Of a stretch of DNA of 37,095 nucleotides, positions 16,668-24,938 are shown in pieces. Source of the stretch: Nocardia uniformis NBRC 13702 (GTDB lineage: Bacteria; Actinomycetota; Actinomycetes; Mycobacteriales; Mycobacteriaceae). The translations under genes and the position numbers were made by a program. Below the pieces are notes generated by a model. It was given only the letters and a program-made list of their open reading frames with translations, made no database searches and was not told the origin of the DNA. Position 1 is the first letter of the stretch. Every line of letters begins with the position of its first letter. The DNA is taken from positions 1 through 37,095 of the forward strand of contig NZ_BDCE01000104.1 of assembly GCF_001613345.1 (NCBI RefSeq), given 5' to 3'.

Positions 16668-18214
16668 ACTCCGGCCGCCTTCCTGGATTGAGTGAACAGC
16701 AGATAGGTGACCGGCACCGAAGTAATGATCATGATGAGCGCGTACGGGGCGGCGGCCGCGTAGTCGAGTTCGCTCGATAGCGACCAGAACCGCATGGCCA
16801 GCGTACGGGTGCCGTTGGGGGCCAAGAGGAGAGTGGCCGTGAGTTCGGTGGCCACCGCCACGAACACCAGTGCGCCCGAGGTCGCGGCGGCCGGGGCGGT
16901 GAGCCGCAGGGTGACGCGGAAGAAGGTGGCGGGGCCGGATTTACCTAGTGCGCGCGACACCTCCTCGAGTCCGATGGGGACCTGCGCGAGCCCGGCACGC
17001 ACACTCACCAGCGCGCGCGGCAGGAACATGAGGGTGTAGGCGGCCAGTACCGTGAATGCCGTCTGATAGACGCCCGGAAACCAGCGAATCGTCACCGTCA
17101 CCATGGCCAGGGCGATGACAATGCCGGGTAATGAACTGGTGATGTAGTTGGCGCCCTCGACCATTCGCGCGAAGGTGGTGTCCGAGCGCACCGCGACCCA
17201 GGCGACCGGAAAGGCACACAGGGTCGTGATCAGCGCGGCGGTAATCGCCAAACCTAGGGTCTGCCCCAGGGATTCGCCGATATCGGCCCAATCCCAGATC
17301 GTCGAACCGCCCCGGAGCAGCCACCGCAGAATGGTCCACAGCGGTACCCCCAGGGCCGCGACCACGGCCGCGGCCAGAAGTGTGCAGACCGGAACCGTAT
17401 TCGCCCCCAGGCGGATCCGGGTGACCGCGCGGGGCGCACCGCTGCCGATGCGCGCGTAGCGGGCATTCCCGCGCGCCGCCGCCTCGCCCGCCAGCAACAC
17501 CAGGCAGCACACCACCAGCACGCTCGCCAGACCGCTCGCGGCGGGTCCGGCGAAACTCGATTGGTACTGCTCGAAGATGGCGGTGGTGAAGGTGGAGAAC
17601 CTGATCATCGCGAACGCGCCGTACTCGGCGAGCAGGTGCAGCGCGATGAGCAGGCCACCGCCCAGAATCGCCAATCGCAACTGCGGCAGCACGATTCGGA
17701 AGAACACCGCCACCTGCCCGGAGCCCAGCGCCCGCGCGGATTCCTCCACCGCCGGATCGAGACGGCGCAGGGTGGCGGCGGCGGGCAGATACACCAGCGG
17801 GAAGTACGACATGGTGGCGATGAGTACGGCCGCCCCCAGCCCGTGCAGTGCCGGGAAAGCGCTCACCCACCCGTAACTGTTCACGAAGGCGGGCACCGCC
17901 AGCGGGGCGACGAAGACCGGCCCCCACCAAGCCGCCCCGGGCACATCGGTACGTTCCACAATCCAGGCCAGCCCGATACCGGCGACCACGCAAATCGGCA
18001 CCGTGAGCACCACTAAACTCACGGTATTGCGCAACAATTCGCCGACACGGGGCCGGAAGATCAGATCCGCGGTGTCGTGCAGACCGGTGGCGAACAGGTT
18101 GGACACGATATAGCCGAGCGGCACGAAGGTCGCCGCCACCAGCAGCAGGGCGGCCCCCGTGACGAACGGGCCGGGGCGGCCGGCCCGAGTGGCTACAGCG
18201 GTCCGCAGCGCCAT
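16664..18214 (-). CDS. Ferric iron ABC transporter, fused permease
   Basis: Membrane channel of the iron importer (516 aa, FbpB/SfuB-like). It contains two homologous halves of about six transmembrane helices. Each half has a cytoplasmic EAA-type coupling loop: EESARALGSGQVAVFFRIVL in the first half and EEVSRALGKSGPATFFRVTL in the second. Fusion of two permease domains in one chain is usual for this family. The start ATG follows the lipoprotein stop by 2 bp, and the end overlaps the ATPase gene by 4 bp. Confidence 0.92.
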   Translation of the reverse strand: MALRTAVATRAGRPGPFVTGAALLLVAATFVPLGYIVSNLFATGLHDTADLIFRPRVGELLRNTVSLVVLTVPICVVAGIGLAWIVERTDVPGAAWWGPVFVAPLAVPAFVNSYGWVSAFPALHGLGAAVLIATMSYFPLVYLPAAATLRRLDPAVEESARALGSGQVAVFFRIVLPQLRLAILGGGLLIALHLLAEYGAFAMIRFSTFTTAIFEQYQSSFAGPAASGLASVLVVCCLVLLAGEAAARGNARYARIGSGAPRAVTRIRLGANTVPVCTLLAAAVVAALGVPLWTILRWLLRGGSTIWDWADIGESLGQTLGLAITAALITTLCAFPVAWVAVRSDTTFARMVEGANYITSSLPGIVIALAMVTVTIRWFPGVYQTAFTVLAAYTLMFLPRALVSVRAGLAQVPIGLEEVSRALGKSGPATFFRVTLRLTAPAAATSGALVFVAVATELTATLLLAPNGTRTLAMRFWSLSSELDYAAAAPYALIMIITSVPVTYLLFTQSRKAAGV

Positions 18215-18216
18215 GG

Positions 18217-19236
18217 CTAGAGCAGGCCCGCCTCGGTCATGAGCTCGTTGACCTTCTCGGCATTCAGCTTGCTCGGATCGACCTTCGGAGCCTCGAGCGA
18301 ATCCAGGGGCGGCAGTGCGGGATTCGCGGAAACGCCGCTGGCGACCGGGTACTCCATGGAATTGCCGTCCCGCAGTACTTCCTGACCGGCCTGGGAGACG
18401 ATGAACGCGATGAAGCGCTGCGCCTGCTCCTGCTTCTTACTCGAAGCCAGCACTCCGCCACCGGAAATGGAGACGAAGGCACCCGGATCCTGCTTCTTGA
18501 AGTAGTGCAGCGCGGTATTGCCGCTGTTCTCCTTGGTCTTGGCCTGATCGCGGTACCAGTAGTAGTGGTAGATGACACCGCCGTCGAACTGTCCCGCATT
18601 CACGCCCTTCATGGTCGTGACATTGTTCTGGGACGCGATCGCGTTGTCCTTCATACCTTTCAGCCAGGCACGGGTGACGTCCTCACCCTTCAGTTCCAGC
18701 AGTCCGGCGACAATGGCCTGGAAGTCCGCGCCGGAAACTCCTGCGCTCCAACGGCCCTTCCACTGCGGATTCTGCAGGTCGAGCAGCGAGGCGGGGACCT
18801 CTTCGGCGGGCAGGTCGGCGGTGTTGTAGACGAAAACGGTTGAGCGCGCCGCGACACCGGTCCACTTGCCGGTGGAGGGGCGGAACTGCTCGGGAACCTG
18901 GTCGAGGGCCTGCGGGTCGAGATCGGCGAAGAGCCCGGCGTTTTCGACCAGCGCCATGGCCGGGGAGTTCTCGGTGAGGAAGACATCGGCGGGCGACGCA
19001 CCGCCCTCGGCGACGAGCTGGTTACCCAGGTCGGTGTCACCGCCCTGGCGCAGGTTCACCTTGATGCCGGTTTCCCTGGTGAACGCCTCGGCCCACTCCT
19101 TGGTGAGCGATTCGTGCTGGGCGTTGTACACCAGAATCTCGTTATCGTCGGTGGACGAACTCGAGCAGGCCGTAGCTGCCAGCAGGGTGATCGCCGCGAT
19201 CGCGCCGGATACGAGTTTCCATCGGGCTGCCGTCAT
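18217..19236 (-). CDS. Ferric iron-binding lipoprotein of ABC transporter
   Basis: Extracytoplasmic solute-binding protein (339 aa, FbpA/FutA-like). The lipobox LLAATAC gives the lipidated cysteine C24. The mature part begins with the family pattern EILVYNAQHESLTKEWAEAF. The segment IYHYYWYRDQ at about 220-230 holds the adjacent tyrosines that bind Fe(III) in this family. The start at 19236 has GAAAGGAC 4 nt upstream. Eight more in-frame codons upstream are open but lie beyond that site. It is the first gene of the operon, with an IdeR-like box 33 bp before the start codon. Confidence 0.93.
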   Translation of the reverse strand: MTAARWKLVSGAIAAITLLAATACSSSSTDDNEILVYNAQHESLTKEWAEAFTRETGIKVNLRQGGDTDLGNQLVAEGGASPADVFLTENSPAMALVENAGLFADLDPQALDQVPEQFRPSTGKWTGVAARSTVFVYNTADLPAEEVPASLLDLQNPQWKGRWSAGVSGADFQAIVAGLLELKGEDVTRAWLKGMKDNAIASQNNVTTMKGVNAGQFDGGVIYHYYWYRDQAKTKENSGNTALHYFKKQDPGAFVSISGGGVLASSKKQEQAQRFIAFIVSQAGQEVLRDGNSMEYPVASGVSANPALPPLDSLEAPKVDPSKLNAEKVNELMTEAGLL

Positions 19237-19268
19237 GACTGTCCTTTCGCCACGCTGCACCTCTGACC

Positions 19269-19287
19269 TGAGGTTTGGCTAACCAAC
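19269..19287 (-). promoter_or_regulatory. IdeR/DtxR iron box
   Basis: TGAGGTTTGGCTAACCAAC (plus strand) matches the mycobacterial IdeR consensus TTAGGTTAGGCTAACCTAA at 15 of 19 positions, including the GG-N5-CTAACC core. It lies 33 bp upstream of the iron-binding lipoprotein start, where bound IdeR-Fe(II) would block the promoter. The divergent gene at 19388 might also be affected. Confidence 0.72.
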
Positions 19288-19387
19288 GTACCGTCTCATA
19301 CGGCGGCCGGGGCCCGCACCCCGTCGAATCGACACCGATTTGCCGTAGTCTGCGAATGTTCCGTGGTGATCGATCGACAGGACCGTG

Positions 19388-19912
19388 ATGAGCCTTCCGC
19401 CCGGCGGACAAACGTACAGCCCACCGGAATCCGATCAGCGAACAGATAGCAAACAGGCTCCCGATTTCCCCCGGTCCCGACGTGCCGGATTGATCGCCGG
19501 ATCGGTTGTCATCGTGGTCGTGATCGCCGGTGTGGTCGGCGGGATCGCCCTGCGCAGCGGCGACCCGGCGCCTTCGGACACACAGCGGATCGATACCGCC
19601 ATTCGCGATTTCTACGACGCACTGAATGCCGGTGGACCCGCGCAGGCGGTGACCACGGCCTGTGCCCAGGACCGCATCGATTTCGAGGCGATCCCCGCCG
19701 ACCAGCGAACTGCCATGGACCGCAACCGATTCACGGTGAGCATCGACGCTGTCGAGGACATCGCCATTACCGGCGACCGCGCCACCGCCACCGTGCGCGG
19801 CAGTATGGCTCCCACCGCGAGTCCGCAAGCCGCGCAGGCCAGTAATGCCCAGCAGCACCTCCGCGAAGAGGATGGGGCTTGGAAGGTGTGCTCGGCCGAC
19901 GAGTTGCGGTAG
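19388..19912 (+). CDS. Membrane-anchored NTF2-like protein
   Basis: A 174-aa protein of unknown function. The N-terminal 30 residues are polar and Pro-rich. One transmembrane helix follows (about 33-54, GLIAGSVVIVVVIAGVVGGIAL). The outer part, about 110 residues, has the NTF2/SnoaL-like pattern (RIDTAIRDFYDALNAG at its start, GDRATATVRG, and a closing EEDGAWKVCSADEL). Two cysteines (near TACAQD and KVCSAD) could form a disulfide. Such proteins are common in Mycobacteriales. The ATG at 19388 has CAGGA 6 nt upstream; a GTG codon directly before is the alternative. Confidence 0.72.
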   Translation: MSLPPGGQTYSPPESDQRTDSKQAPDFPRSRRAGLIAGSVVIVVVIAGVVGGIALRSGDPAPSDTQRIDTAIRDFYDALNAGGPAQAVTTACAQDRIDFEAIPADQRTAMDRNRFTVSIDAVEDIAITGDRATATVRGSMAPTASPQAAQASNAQQHLREEDGAWKVCSADELR

Positions 19913-19930
19913 CGGCTACCTGACGAAAAG

Positions 19931-19966
19931 TTCGAGCCCCCGCGGATTTCTCCACGGGGGCTCGAA
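19931..19966. terminator. Two-way terminator between 19388 gene and tRNA-Cys
   Basis: A perfect 12-bp stem (19931-19942 with 19955-19966) has a 12-nt loop. On the minus strand it is followed by CTTTTCG, so it should end the tRNA-Cys transcript. It can also stop the plus-strand gene that ends 18 bp before it. Confidence 0.75.
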
Positions 19967-19992
19967 TACCGGTATGTATATCCGGCTCTCGG

Positions 19993-20063
19993 AGCGAGCG
20001 GCGGGAATCGAACCCGCGTATACGGTTTTGCAGACCGCTACCTGGCCACTCGGTCACGCCCGC
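19993..20063 (-). tRNA. tRNA-Cys (anticodon GCA)
   Basis: The cloverleaf is on the minus strand. The acceptor GCGGGCG pairs with CGCTCGC (one G-U). The anticodon stem GCGGT/ACCGT carries the loop CTGCAAA, anticodon GCA. The T-arm is GCGGG/CCCGC with loop TTCGATT. The discriminator is U, as expected for tRNA-Cys. CCA is not encoded. Confidence 0.95.
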
Positions 20064-20200
20064 CTCGCAATCGATGGTGCCGGGTGCACGAGCTCCGGTC
20101 CAGGGTTGCGATCACGGTGATCGGAAGGGTGTCGGCTCGGAAGCGAACGGTTGGTTCCCGGGTGCGGGTGGATCGGCGAGGGACATGGAATGATCGGGGC

Positions 20201-20743
20201 ATGTCTCGACCACGCCCCCTGCCACTCGATCCGATCGAGGAGGCGCATCGTCAGTGGGTCGAGCACGGGTGGGGCGAGGTCGCCGACGGCATGGCGGCGG
20301 TGACATCGTTGGTCCGGGCGCAACAGATCGTCATGGCTCGGGTGGATGAGGCGTTGAAGCCATCGGGGTTGACGTTTTCGCGGTACGAGCTACTGATGCT
20401 GCTCGGTTTCAGCAAAACGGGTGCACTGCCGATGGCCATGGCGAGTGCGCGCTTACAGGTACACCCGACGTCGGTGACCAATACCGTCGATCGGCTGGAA
20501 GCGGCCGATCTGGTGAAGCGGGTGCCGCACCCCAGCGACCGACGGGCGACCCTGATTGAAATCACCGATGCCGGAAGGCAACTCGTTGCCGAGGCGACGA
20601 CCGCGCTGAACCGGCAGGTGTTCGCGCAGCCAGGTTTGTCGCCGGAACGTTTACAGCAGTTGCTGGAGTTGCTGACGGAATTCCGACGCGCCGCGGGTGA
20701 CTTCGACACCGGCGACACACCGACGCGATGGTCCGGGCAGTAA
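20201..20743 (+). CDS. MarR family transcriptional regulator
   Basis: DNA-binding repressor or activator (180 aa). The winged-helix core runs from about 55 to 130. It comprises FSRYELLMLLGFSKTG, the recognition helix region MASARLQVHPTSVTNTVDRL and the wing RVPHPSDRRATLIEIT. Dimer helices flank the core. The ATG at 20201 is chosen because the upstream in-frame extension is Arg-rich and unlike the family; only a weak ribosome binding site is visible. No target gene is adjacent in a divergent position, so its target is unknown. Confidence 0.86.
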   Translation: MSRPRPLPLDPIEEAHRQWVEHGWGEVADGMAAVTSLVRAQQIVMARVDEALKPSGLTFSRYELLMLLGFSKTGALPMAMASARLQVHPTSVTNTVDRLEAADLVKRVPHPSDRRATLIEITDAGRQLVAEATTALNRQVFAQPGLSPERLQQLLELLTEFRRAAGDFDTGDTPTRWSGQ

Positions 20744-20818
20744 CCGTCCAGCATCCGGATAGCCACTTTCCTGCGTCATTGTCTTGGCATCGAGCGGGAA
20801 AAGGTTCACCATTGACCC

Positions 20819-21871
20819 ATGGTGCTGGTCCTCGGCGTATCGGCGGGTGCCGCTGGCGCACGCGCGATGCTGACCCATTCCGACCAGCCCCACCTCCCCC
20901 CGATCGACCGCTGCCAGGTGCCGCGCCGCACCGGCGGCGGTGTGGATGAGTCGGTCTTCGAGGCCATTCGCCTGATGCGCAAATCCGCCGCCCGGCGCGA
21001 TGAGTTCATTACCGGTATCGCCGCCACCTGCCGGTGCTCCTCGCATGCGGAGTCGGTGCGCACGACGGCCGGACGCAATCGACTCACCGTTATCGATGAG
21101 CCGGTGGCGCAGCTGCGGTACCTACGATTCACCGGACGCCTCCCCGCCGACGGCTCGATGCTGCTCTACGACCTGGGCGCGTCCGGACTGACCCTGACGC
21201 AGATCGACTGCCGTACCGACGCCATTCTGGCCACCAAACGCAGTACGGTGCTCGGCGGCGACGGCCATGACGCACTGCTGCGCTGGCTGCTGGCCCGTGG
21301 CGGGGTGGGTGTGGATCTGCCGACCAGCCGCCGATACAAGGAGGCGCTGGGCACCGATCGGGTGATTACCGTCTGCGACCCGATCTCGGGCCGCCGGGCC
21401 GTGATTACCCGCAGCGATTTCGCCGATCTGGTCGAAGCCGGAATCCACCATTCGGCCTCGTTCGTCCGTCAGATGGTCGATGAGACGGGCATACACCCGA
21501 CCGCCATGGCCCTTCTCGGTGGTTGCACCCGCACCCCCAGCATTCGCGACGAACTGGCCCAACAACTGGACATACCACTCATCTACGACCCGGAACCAGA
21601 ATTCGTCTCCGCACGCGGCGCGGTCCTGCTGTCCGCCGAACGCCCCTCCGCCCGCCGCGTGCGCAGTGTCCGTTTCGCCCCGATCAAATCGCTCCGCACA
21701 TCCGACGAACCGGTATCCCGCCGCAAACTGGTAGCGGCCCTGGCCGTCACCGCCACCCTCGGCGGCACCATCGCGGGCGTCCTCGCGGTGGACCGCACCC
21801 CCGAAGAAGGCGGCACCGGAACCCCCGCCAGCCCGGTCGAAGTGGTGGAACCCCCCAAGGTCGGCGGCTGA
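20819..21871 (+). CDS. Degenerate Hsp70-like membrane protein
   Basis: A 350-aa protein resembling actinobacterial proteins with a reduced Hsp70/actin-type ATPase fold. MVLVLGVSAGAAGARAMLTH stands where Hsp70 has its first phosphate loop. MLLYDLGASGLTLTQID with LGGDGHDALL corresponds to the second. ALLGGCTRTPSIRDELAQQL and EFVSARGAVLLS correspond to the adenosine region. No substrate-binding domain follows. Instead there is a basic stretch and one transmembrane helix (about 302-324, LVAALAVTATLGGTIAGVLAV) with a short Pro/Glu-rich tail. Whether it binds ATP is uncertain. A terminator pair follows. Confidence 0.7.
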   Translation: MVLVLGVSAGAAGARAMLTHSDQPHLPPIDRCQVPRRTGGGVDESVFEAIRLMRKSAARRDEFITGIAATCRCSSHAESVRTTAGRNRLTVIDEPVAQLRYLRFTGRLPADGSMLLYDLGASGLTLTQIDCRTDAILATKRSTVLGGDGHDALLRWLLARGGVGVDLPTSRRYKEALGTDRVITVCDPISGRRAVITRSDFADLVEAGIHHSASFVRQMVDETGIHPTAMALLGGCTRTPSIRDELAQQLDIPLIYDPEPEFVSARGAVLLSAERPSARRVRSVRFAPIKSLRTSDEPVSRRKLVAALAVTATLGGTIAGVLAVDRTPEEGGTGTPASPVEVVEPPKVGG

Positions 21872-21909
21872 CCGGTTTCAGCATCCCCGGCCGCACGGCC
21901 ACTCCCCAT

Positions 21910-21939
21910 CGTGCCCCAGCACCTTCAATGACGGGCACG
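21910..21939. terminator. Weaker copy of a duplicated terminator hairpin
   Basis: CGTGCCC (21910-21916) pairs with GGGCACG (21933-21939) around a 16-nt loop. Its flank CCACTCCCC[A/G]TCGTGCCCC is repeated about 53 bp later at the stronger hairpin, so this looks like an older duplicate. Confidence 0.4.
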
Positions 21940-21961
21940 CGATCACCGTACCCACTCCCCG

Positions 21962-21995
21962 TCGTGCCCCCGTTGCGTCAGCAACGGGGGCACGA
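21962..21995. terminator. Two-way terminator between convergent genes
   Basis: A perfect 15-bp stem (21962-21976 with 21981-21995) with a GTCA loop lies between the plus-strand Hsp70-like gene and the end of the valine operon on the minus strand. No T-run follows on either strand. Confidence 0.75.
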
Positions 21996-22015
21996 GATCA
22001 CAGAGTGTGAAATCC

Positions 22016-22792
22016 CTACTTGTTCGTGAAGTCCGCCGGGCGCTTCTCGACGAAGGCGTTCATGCCTTCCTTCTGATCCTCGGTCGCGAACAGCGAGTGG
22101 AAGACGCGGCGCTCGAAACGCAGGCCCTCACCGAGGGTGGTTTCGAAGGAGCGATTGACGGCTTCCTTGGCGATCATGGCCGACGGCAGCGACATGGCGG
22201 CGATGGTGTCGGCCACCTCGAGGGCGGTCGAGACCAGGTCGGCGGCGGGGACGATGCGCGAGACCAGGCCCGCGCGCTCGGCCTCTTCGGCGTCCATATT
22301 GCGGCCGGTGAGGATGAGGTCCATGGCCTTGGCCTTGCCGACGGCGCGGGTGAGGCGCTGCGAGCCGCCCATGCCCGGGATGACACCGAGTTTGATTTCC
22401 GGCTGACCGAATTTGGCGGTATCGGCCGCCAGCAGGATGTCGCACATCATGGCCAGTTCGCAGCCGCCGCCGAGGGCGTAGCCCGCGACCGCGGCAATGA
22501 GGGGCTTGCGGAAGGCGGTGAGGCGGTCCCATCCGGCGAAGTGGTCGGTGAGGAACATGTCCATATAGGACTTGCTCTGCATCTCCTTGATATCCGCGCC
22601 CGCCGCGAAGGCGCGCTCGGATCCGGTGAGCACGACCGCGCCGATCTCATTGTCGTGCTCGAGTTCGTCGAGCGCGGCGGAGATATCGGTGAGCACCTGC
22701 GAGTTCAGCGCATTGAGGGCCTTCGGCCGGTTGAGCGTGATGAGGGCGACGCGCCCCTTACGCTCCAGCAGAATGGTCTCGAAGTCACTCAC
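22016..22792 (-). CDS. Enoyl-CoA hydratase (methacrylyl-CoA step)
   Basis: Adds water to a 2-enoyl-CoA (258 aa, crotonase fold). The catalytic pair is E112 (GGGCELAMMCD) and E132 (GQPEIKLGVIPG), spaced 20 residues apart as in the rat enzyme. The oxyanion-hole glycines lie in AGADIKE and ALGGG. The context within valine degradation suggests methacrylyl-CoA to 3-hydroxyisobutyryl-CoA. Short-chain crotonyl-CoA is probably also used, since the protein resembles EchA8-type general hydratases. The GTG start (22792) has GGAGGAG 7 nt upstream and overlaps the mmsB stop by 4 bp. It is the last gene of the operon. Confidence 0.93.
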   Translation of the reverse strand: MSDFETILLERKGRVALITLNRPKALNALNSQVLTDISAALDELEHDNEIGAVVLTGSERAFAAGADIKEMQSKSYMDMFLTDHFAGWDRLTAFRKPLIAAVAGYALGGGCELAMMCDILLAADTAKFGQPEIKLGVIPGMGGSQRLTRAVGKAKAMDLILTGRNMDAEEAERAGLVSRIVPAADLVSTALEVADTIAAMSLPSAMIAKEAVNRSFETTLGEGLRFERRVFHSLFATEDQKEGMNAFVEKRPADFTNK

Positions 22793-23706
22793 GCGTTTTC
22801 TCCTCCGGATCGCTTGCGAATATCGGTCACGATAGCGGAGAAATCCTTGCCCGCTTCGTCCTGGTTGAAGCGGTTGTAGATCTCCGCGGCGAGCAGACCG
22901 ATCTGTCCATCCACCCCATTGGCCTGCAAGGCATTCGCCGCCAGACCCAGGTCCTTGTGCATCAGCCCGGTCGCGAATCCCGGCTGGTAGTCATTGTTCG
23001 CCGGGCTGGTCGGTACCGGACCGGGAACCGGACAGTACGAGGTAAGCGCCCAGGACTGGCCGGAGGCCGTCGACACCACATCGAAGAACTTCTCGTGGCT
23101 CAGCCCCAATTTCTCCCCGAGCACGAAGGCCTCCGACAGACCGATCATGGAGATACCCAGGATCATGTTGTTGCAGATCTTGGCGGCCTGGCCCACACCC
23201 GCACCACCGCAGTGCACCACCTTGCCGCCCATCACGTCCAGCAGCGGCAGGGCATCGGCGAAGTCCGCCGCCGCGCCACCCACCATGAAGGTGAGGGTGC
23301 CGGCGGTCGCACCCGCCACACCACCGGAGACGGGGGCGTCCACGGCCCGATGTCCAGCTGCCGCAGCCCGTTCCGCCGCCTCCTTGGCGTCGGCGACATC
23401 GATGGTGGAACAGTCGATGAACAGGGTGCCGGGCTTCGCGGCCGCGAGGGCGTCGGCGTAGACATCGAGCACAATGCGGCCGATGGGCAGCATGGTGATG
23501 ACGATATCCGCCTCGGCCGCAGCCCAACTCGCGGTATCGACGACGGTCGCACCGTCGCGGCGGGCCTGCTCCTGTGCGGCGGGCACCGGATCGAAGGCGA
23601 GGACCTCATATCCGGCTTTCACCAGATTGGCGGCCATGGGTCCGCCCATATGGCCGAGACCGAGGAAGCCGACCTTCTTGGCGGCCGAAGCGTTTTCAGT
23701 ACTCAC
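22789..23706 (-). CDS. mmsB: 3-hydroxyisobutyrate dehydrogenase
   Basis: Oxidises 3-hydroxyisobutyrate to methylmalonate semialdehyde with NAD+ (305 aa). The Rossmann motif GLGHMGG is at 16-22, the substrate motif DAPVSGG at 123-129, and the catalytic lysine is K176 in GQAAKICNN. The open frame runs much further upstream inside the hydrolase gene. The GTG at 23706 is the start because AAGGAG lies 5 nt before it and the next residues lead straight into the nucleotide fold. It shares one base with the preceding stop codon. Confidence 0.95.
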   Translation of the reverse strand: MSTENASAAKKVGFLGLGHMGGPMAANLVKAGYEVLAFDPVPAAQEQARRDGATVVDTASWAAAEADIVITMLPIGRIVLDVYADALAAAKPGTLFIDCSTIDVADAKEAAERAAAAGHRAVDAPVSGGVAGATAGTLTFMVGGAAADFADALPLLDVMGGKVVHCGGAGVGQAAKICNNMILGISMIGLSEAFVLGEKLGLSHEKFFDVVSTASGQSWALTSYCPVPGPVPTSPANNDYQPGFATGLMHKDLGLAANALQANGVDGQIGLLAAEIYNRFNQDEAGKDFSAIVTDIRKRSGGENA

Positions 23707-24785
23707 TACTGCTCCTTCGGAGCGTTCAGCCCCAGTTCCTTGTCGCCGAGTTCGGCGAAGTAGGCATCCACATCGGCCGTGGTGACATCGGCGAGCGTCG
23801 CCGGGGACCACTGCGGATTGCGATCCTTGTCGATGACCTGGGCGCGAATGCCCTCCACCAGGTCGTGGGTGCACAGCGAGGCCACCGACACGCGGTACTC
23901 CTCGTTGAGCACTTCTTCGAGGCTCGCGGCCCGGCGCGCATTGCGCAGCGAGCGCAGTGTGACCTTCAGTGCCACCGGCGATTTCGACAGCACATCCTGG
24001 GCGGCCTTGGCGGCCTCGGGCGCATCGAGGTCCTGCAATCGCGCCACGATCTCCTCGACCGTATCGGCGCTGTAACAGGCGTCGATCCATTCCTGCTGTG
24101 CCTCGAGGTCGGATGCCGGGGCTGCCTGGGCGAATTTGGCGATGGCGACCTCGGCGTCAGCGGTGCGCAATGCCTCCAACAGGGCTGGGAGCTGCTCGGA
24201 AGGTACGTAGTAGTCGGCGAATCCGGCCGCGATGGCATCACCGGCGCTCATCCGCGCGGTGGTCAGCGCGATATGGGTGCCGATCTCGCCGGGTGCGCGC
24301 GAGAGCAGGTAGGTGCCGCCCACATCGGGAATGAAGCCGATACCGGTCTCCGGCATCCCGACCTTGGACCGTTCGGTCACGATGCGATGGCTGGCGTGGC
24401 CGGAAAGGCCGACGCCGCCGCCCATCACGATGCCGTCCATCACCGCGACGTACGGCTTCGGATAGCTGCCGATGAGCGCATTGAGAATGTACTCGTCGCG
24501 CCAGAACTTGCCGCTGGGCGAATCGGCCTGTGCCGAATTCCCCTCGGCGACCGCGTTCTTCGCATCAGTGTGGATGGCGACGATATCGCCGCCCGCGCAC
24601 AGTCCGCGCTCCCCCGCGCCGGTGAGCACCACGGTGCGCACCTCGTCGTCGGTGGCCCAGGCACGCAGTGCGTCCAGAATTGCCAGCGCCATCGGATGAT
24701 TCAGCGCATTGATGGCCTTCGGCCGGTTCAGCGTGATCAGGCCGAGCCCATCACGCTTCTCGATGATCACCTCGGGTTCAGTCAT
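23706..24785 (-). CDS. 3-hydroxyisobutyryl-CoA hydrolase
   Basis: Releases CoA from 3-hydroxyisobutyryl-CoA, giving the free acid for MmsB (359 aa). It is a crotonase-fold hydrolase. E146 in MPETGIG and D154 in IPDVGG are spaced as the catalytic Glu/Asp of human HIBCH. The length and the C-terminal segment rich in Ala/Glu also fit HIBCH rather than a hydratase. The ATG at 24785 has AAAGGA upstream and starts MTEPEVII. The same frame is open for 50 more codons. Those are two copies of a 25-residue translation of the tandem repeat and are most likely not translated. Confidence 0.92.
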   Translation of the reverse strand: MTEPEVIIEKRDGLGLITLNRPKAINALNHPMALAILDALRAWATDDEVRTVVLTGAGERGLCAGGDIVAIHTDAKNAVAEGNSAQADSPSGKFWRDEYILNALIGSYPKPYVAVMDGIVMGGGVGLSGHASHRIVTERSKVGMPETGIGFIPDVGGTYLLSRAPGEIGTHIALTTARMSAGDAIAAGFADYYVPSEQLPALLEALRTADAEVAIAKFAQAAPASDLEAQQEWIDACYSADTVEEIVARLQDLDAPEAAKAAQDVLSKSPVALKVTLRSLRNARRAASLEEVLNEEYRVSVASLCTHDLVEGIRAQVIDKDRNPQWSPATLADVTTADVDAYFAELGDKELGLNAPKEQ

Positions 24786-24788
24786 GCT

Positions 24789-24938
24789 GTGTCCTTTCTG
24801 GCGTGACCGGGAGCTCTCCGTGGTTACGCAGGCTGCCGCCTCCGAGCCCTGACCGTTCACGCCGTGTCCTTTCTGGCGTGAACGGGAGCTCTCCGTGGTT
24901 ACGCAGGCTGCCGCCTCCGAGCCCTGACCGTTCACGCC
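24789..24938. repeat. Tandem duplication of 75 bp before HIBCH gene
   Basis: Copies at 24789-24863 and 24864-24938 match at 74 of 75 positions. Read in the gene direction, each unit begins with GGCGTGAACGG, where TGA in the first unit is the stop codon of the acyl-CoA dehydrogenase, and ends with AGAAAGGACAC. The latter is the ribosome binding site of the hydrolase gene. Inside each unit the first 11 bases pair with CCGTTCACGCC further on, perfectly in the 24864-24938 copy and with the single mismatch in the other. The mRNA between the two genes could therefore form two hairpins. Confidence 0.92.

Noticed and set aside
19845..20120. Plus-strand ORF of 91 codons containing AAGIEPAYTVLQTATWPL
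   Set aside because: It is the antisense reading of tRNA-Cys and its flank, and overlaps the real gene at 19388-19912.
24786..24935. Fifty-residue N-terminal extension of the 3-hydroxyisobutyryl-CoA hydrolase
   Set aside because: It is a translation of the tandem repeat. The ATG at 24785 has a good ribosome binding site and fits the family start.
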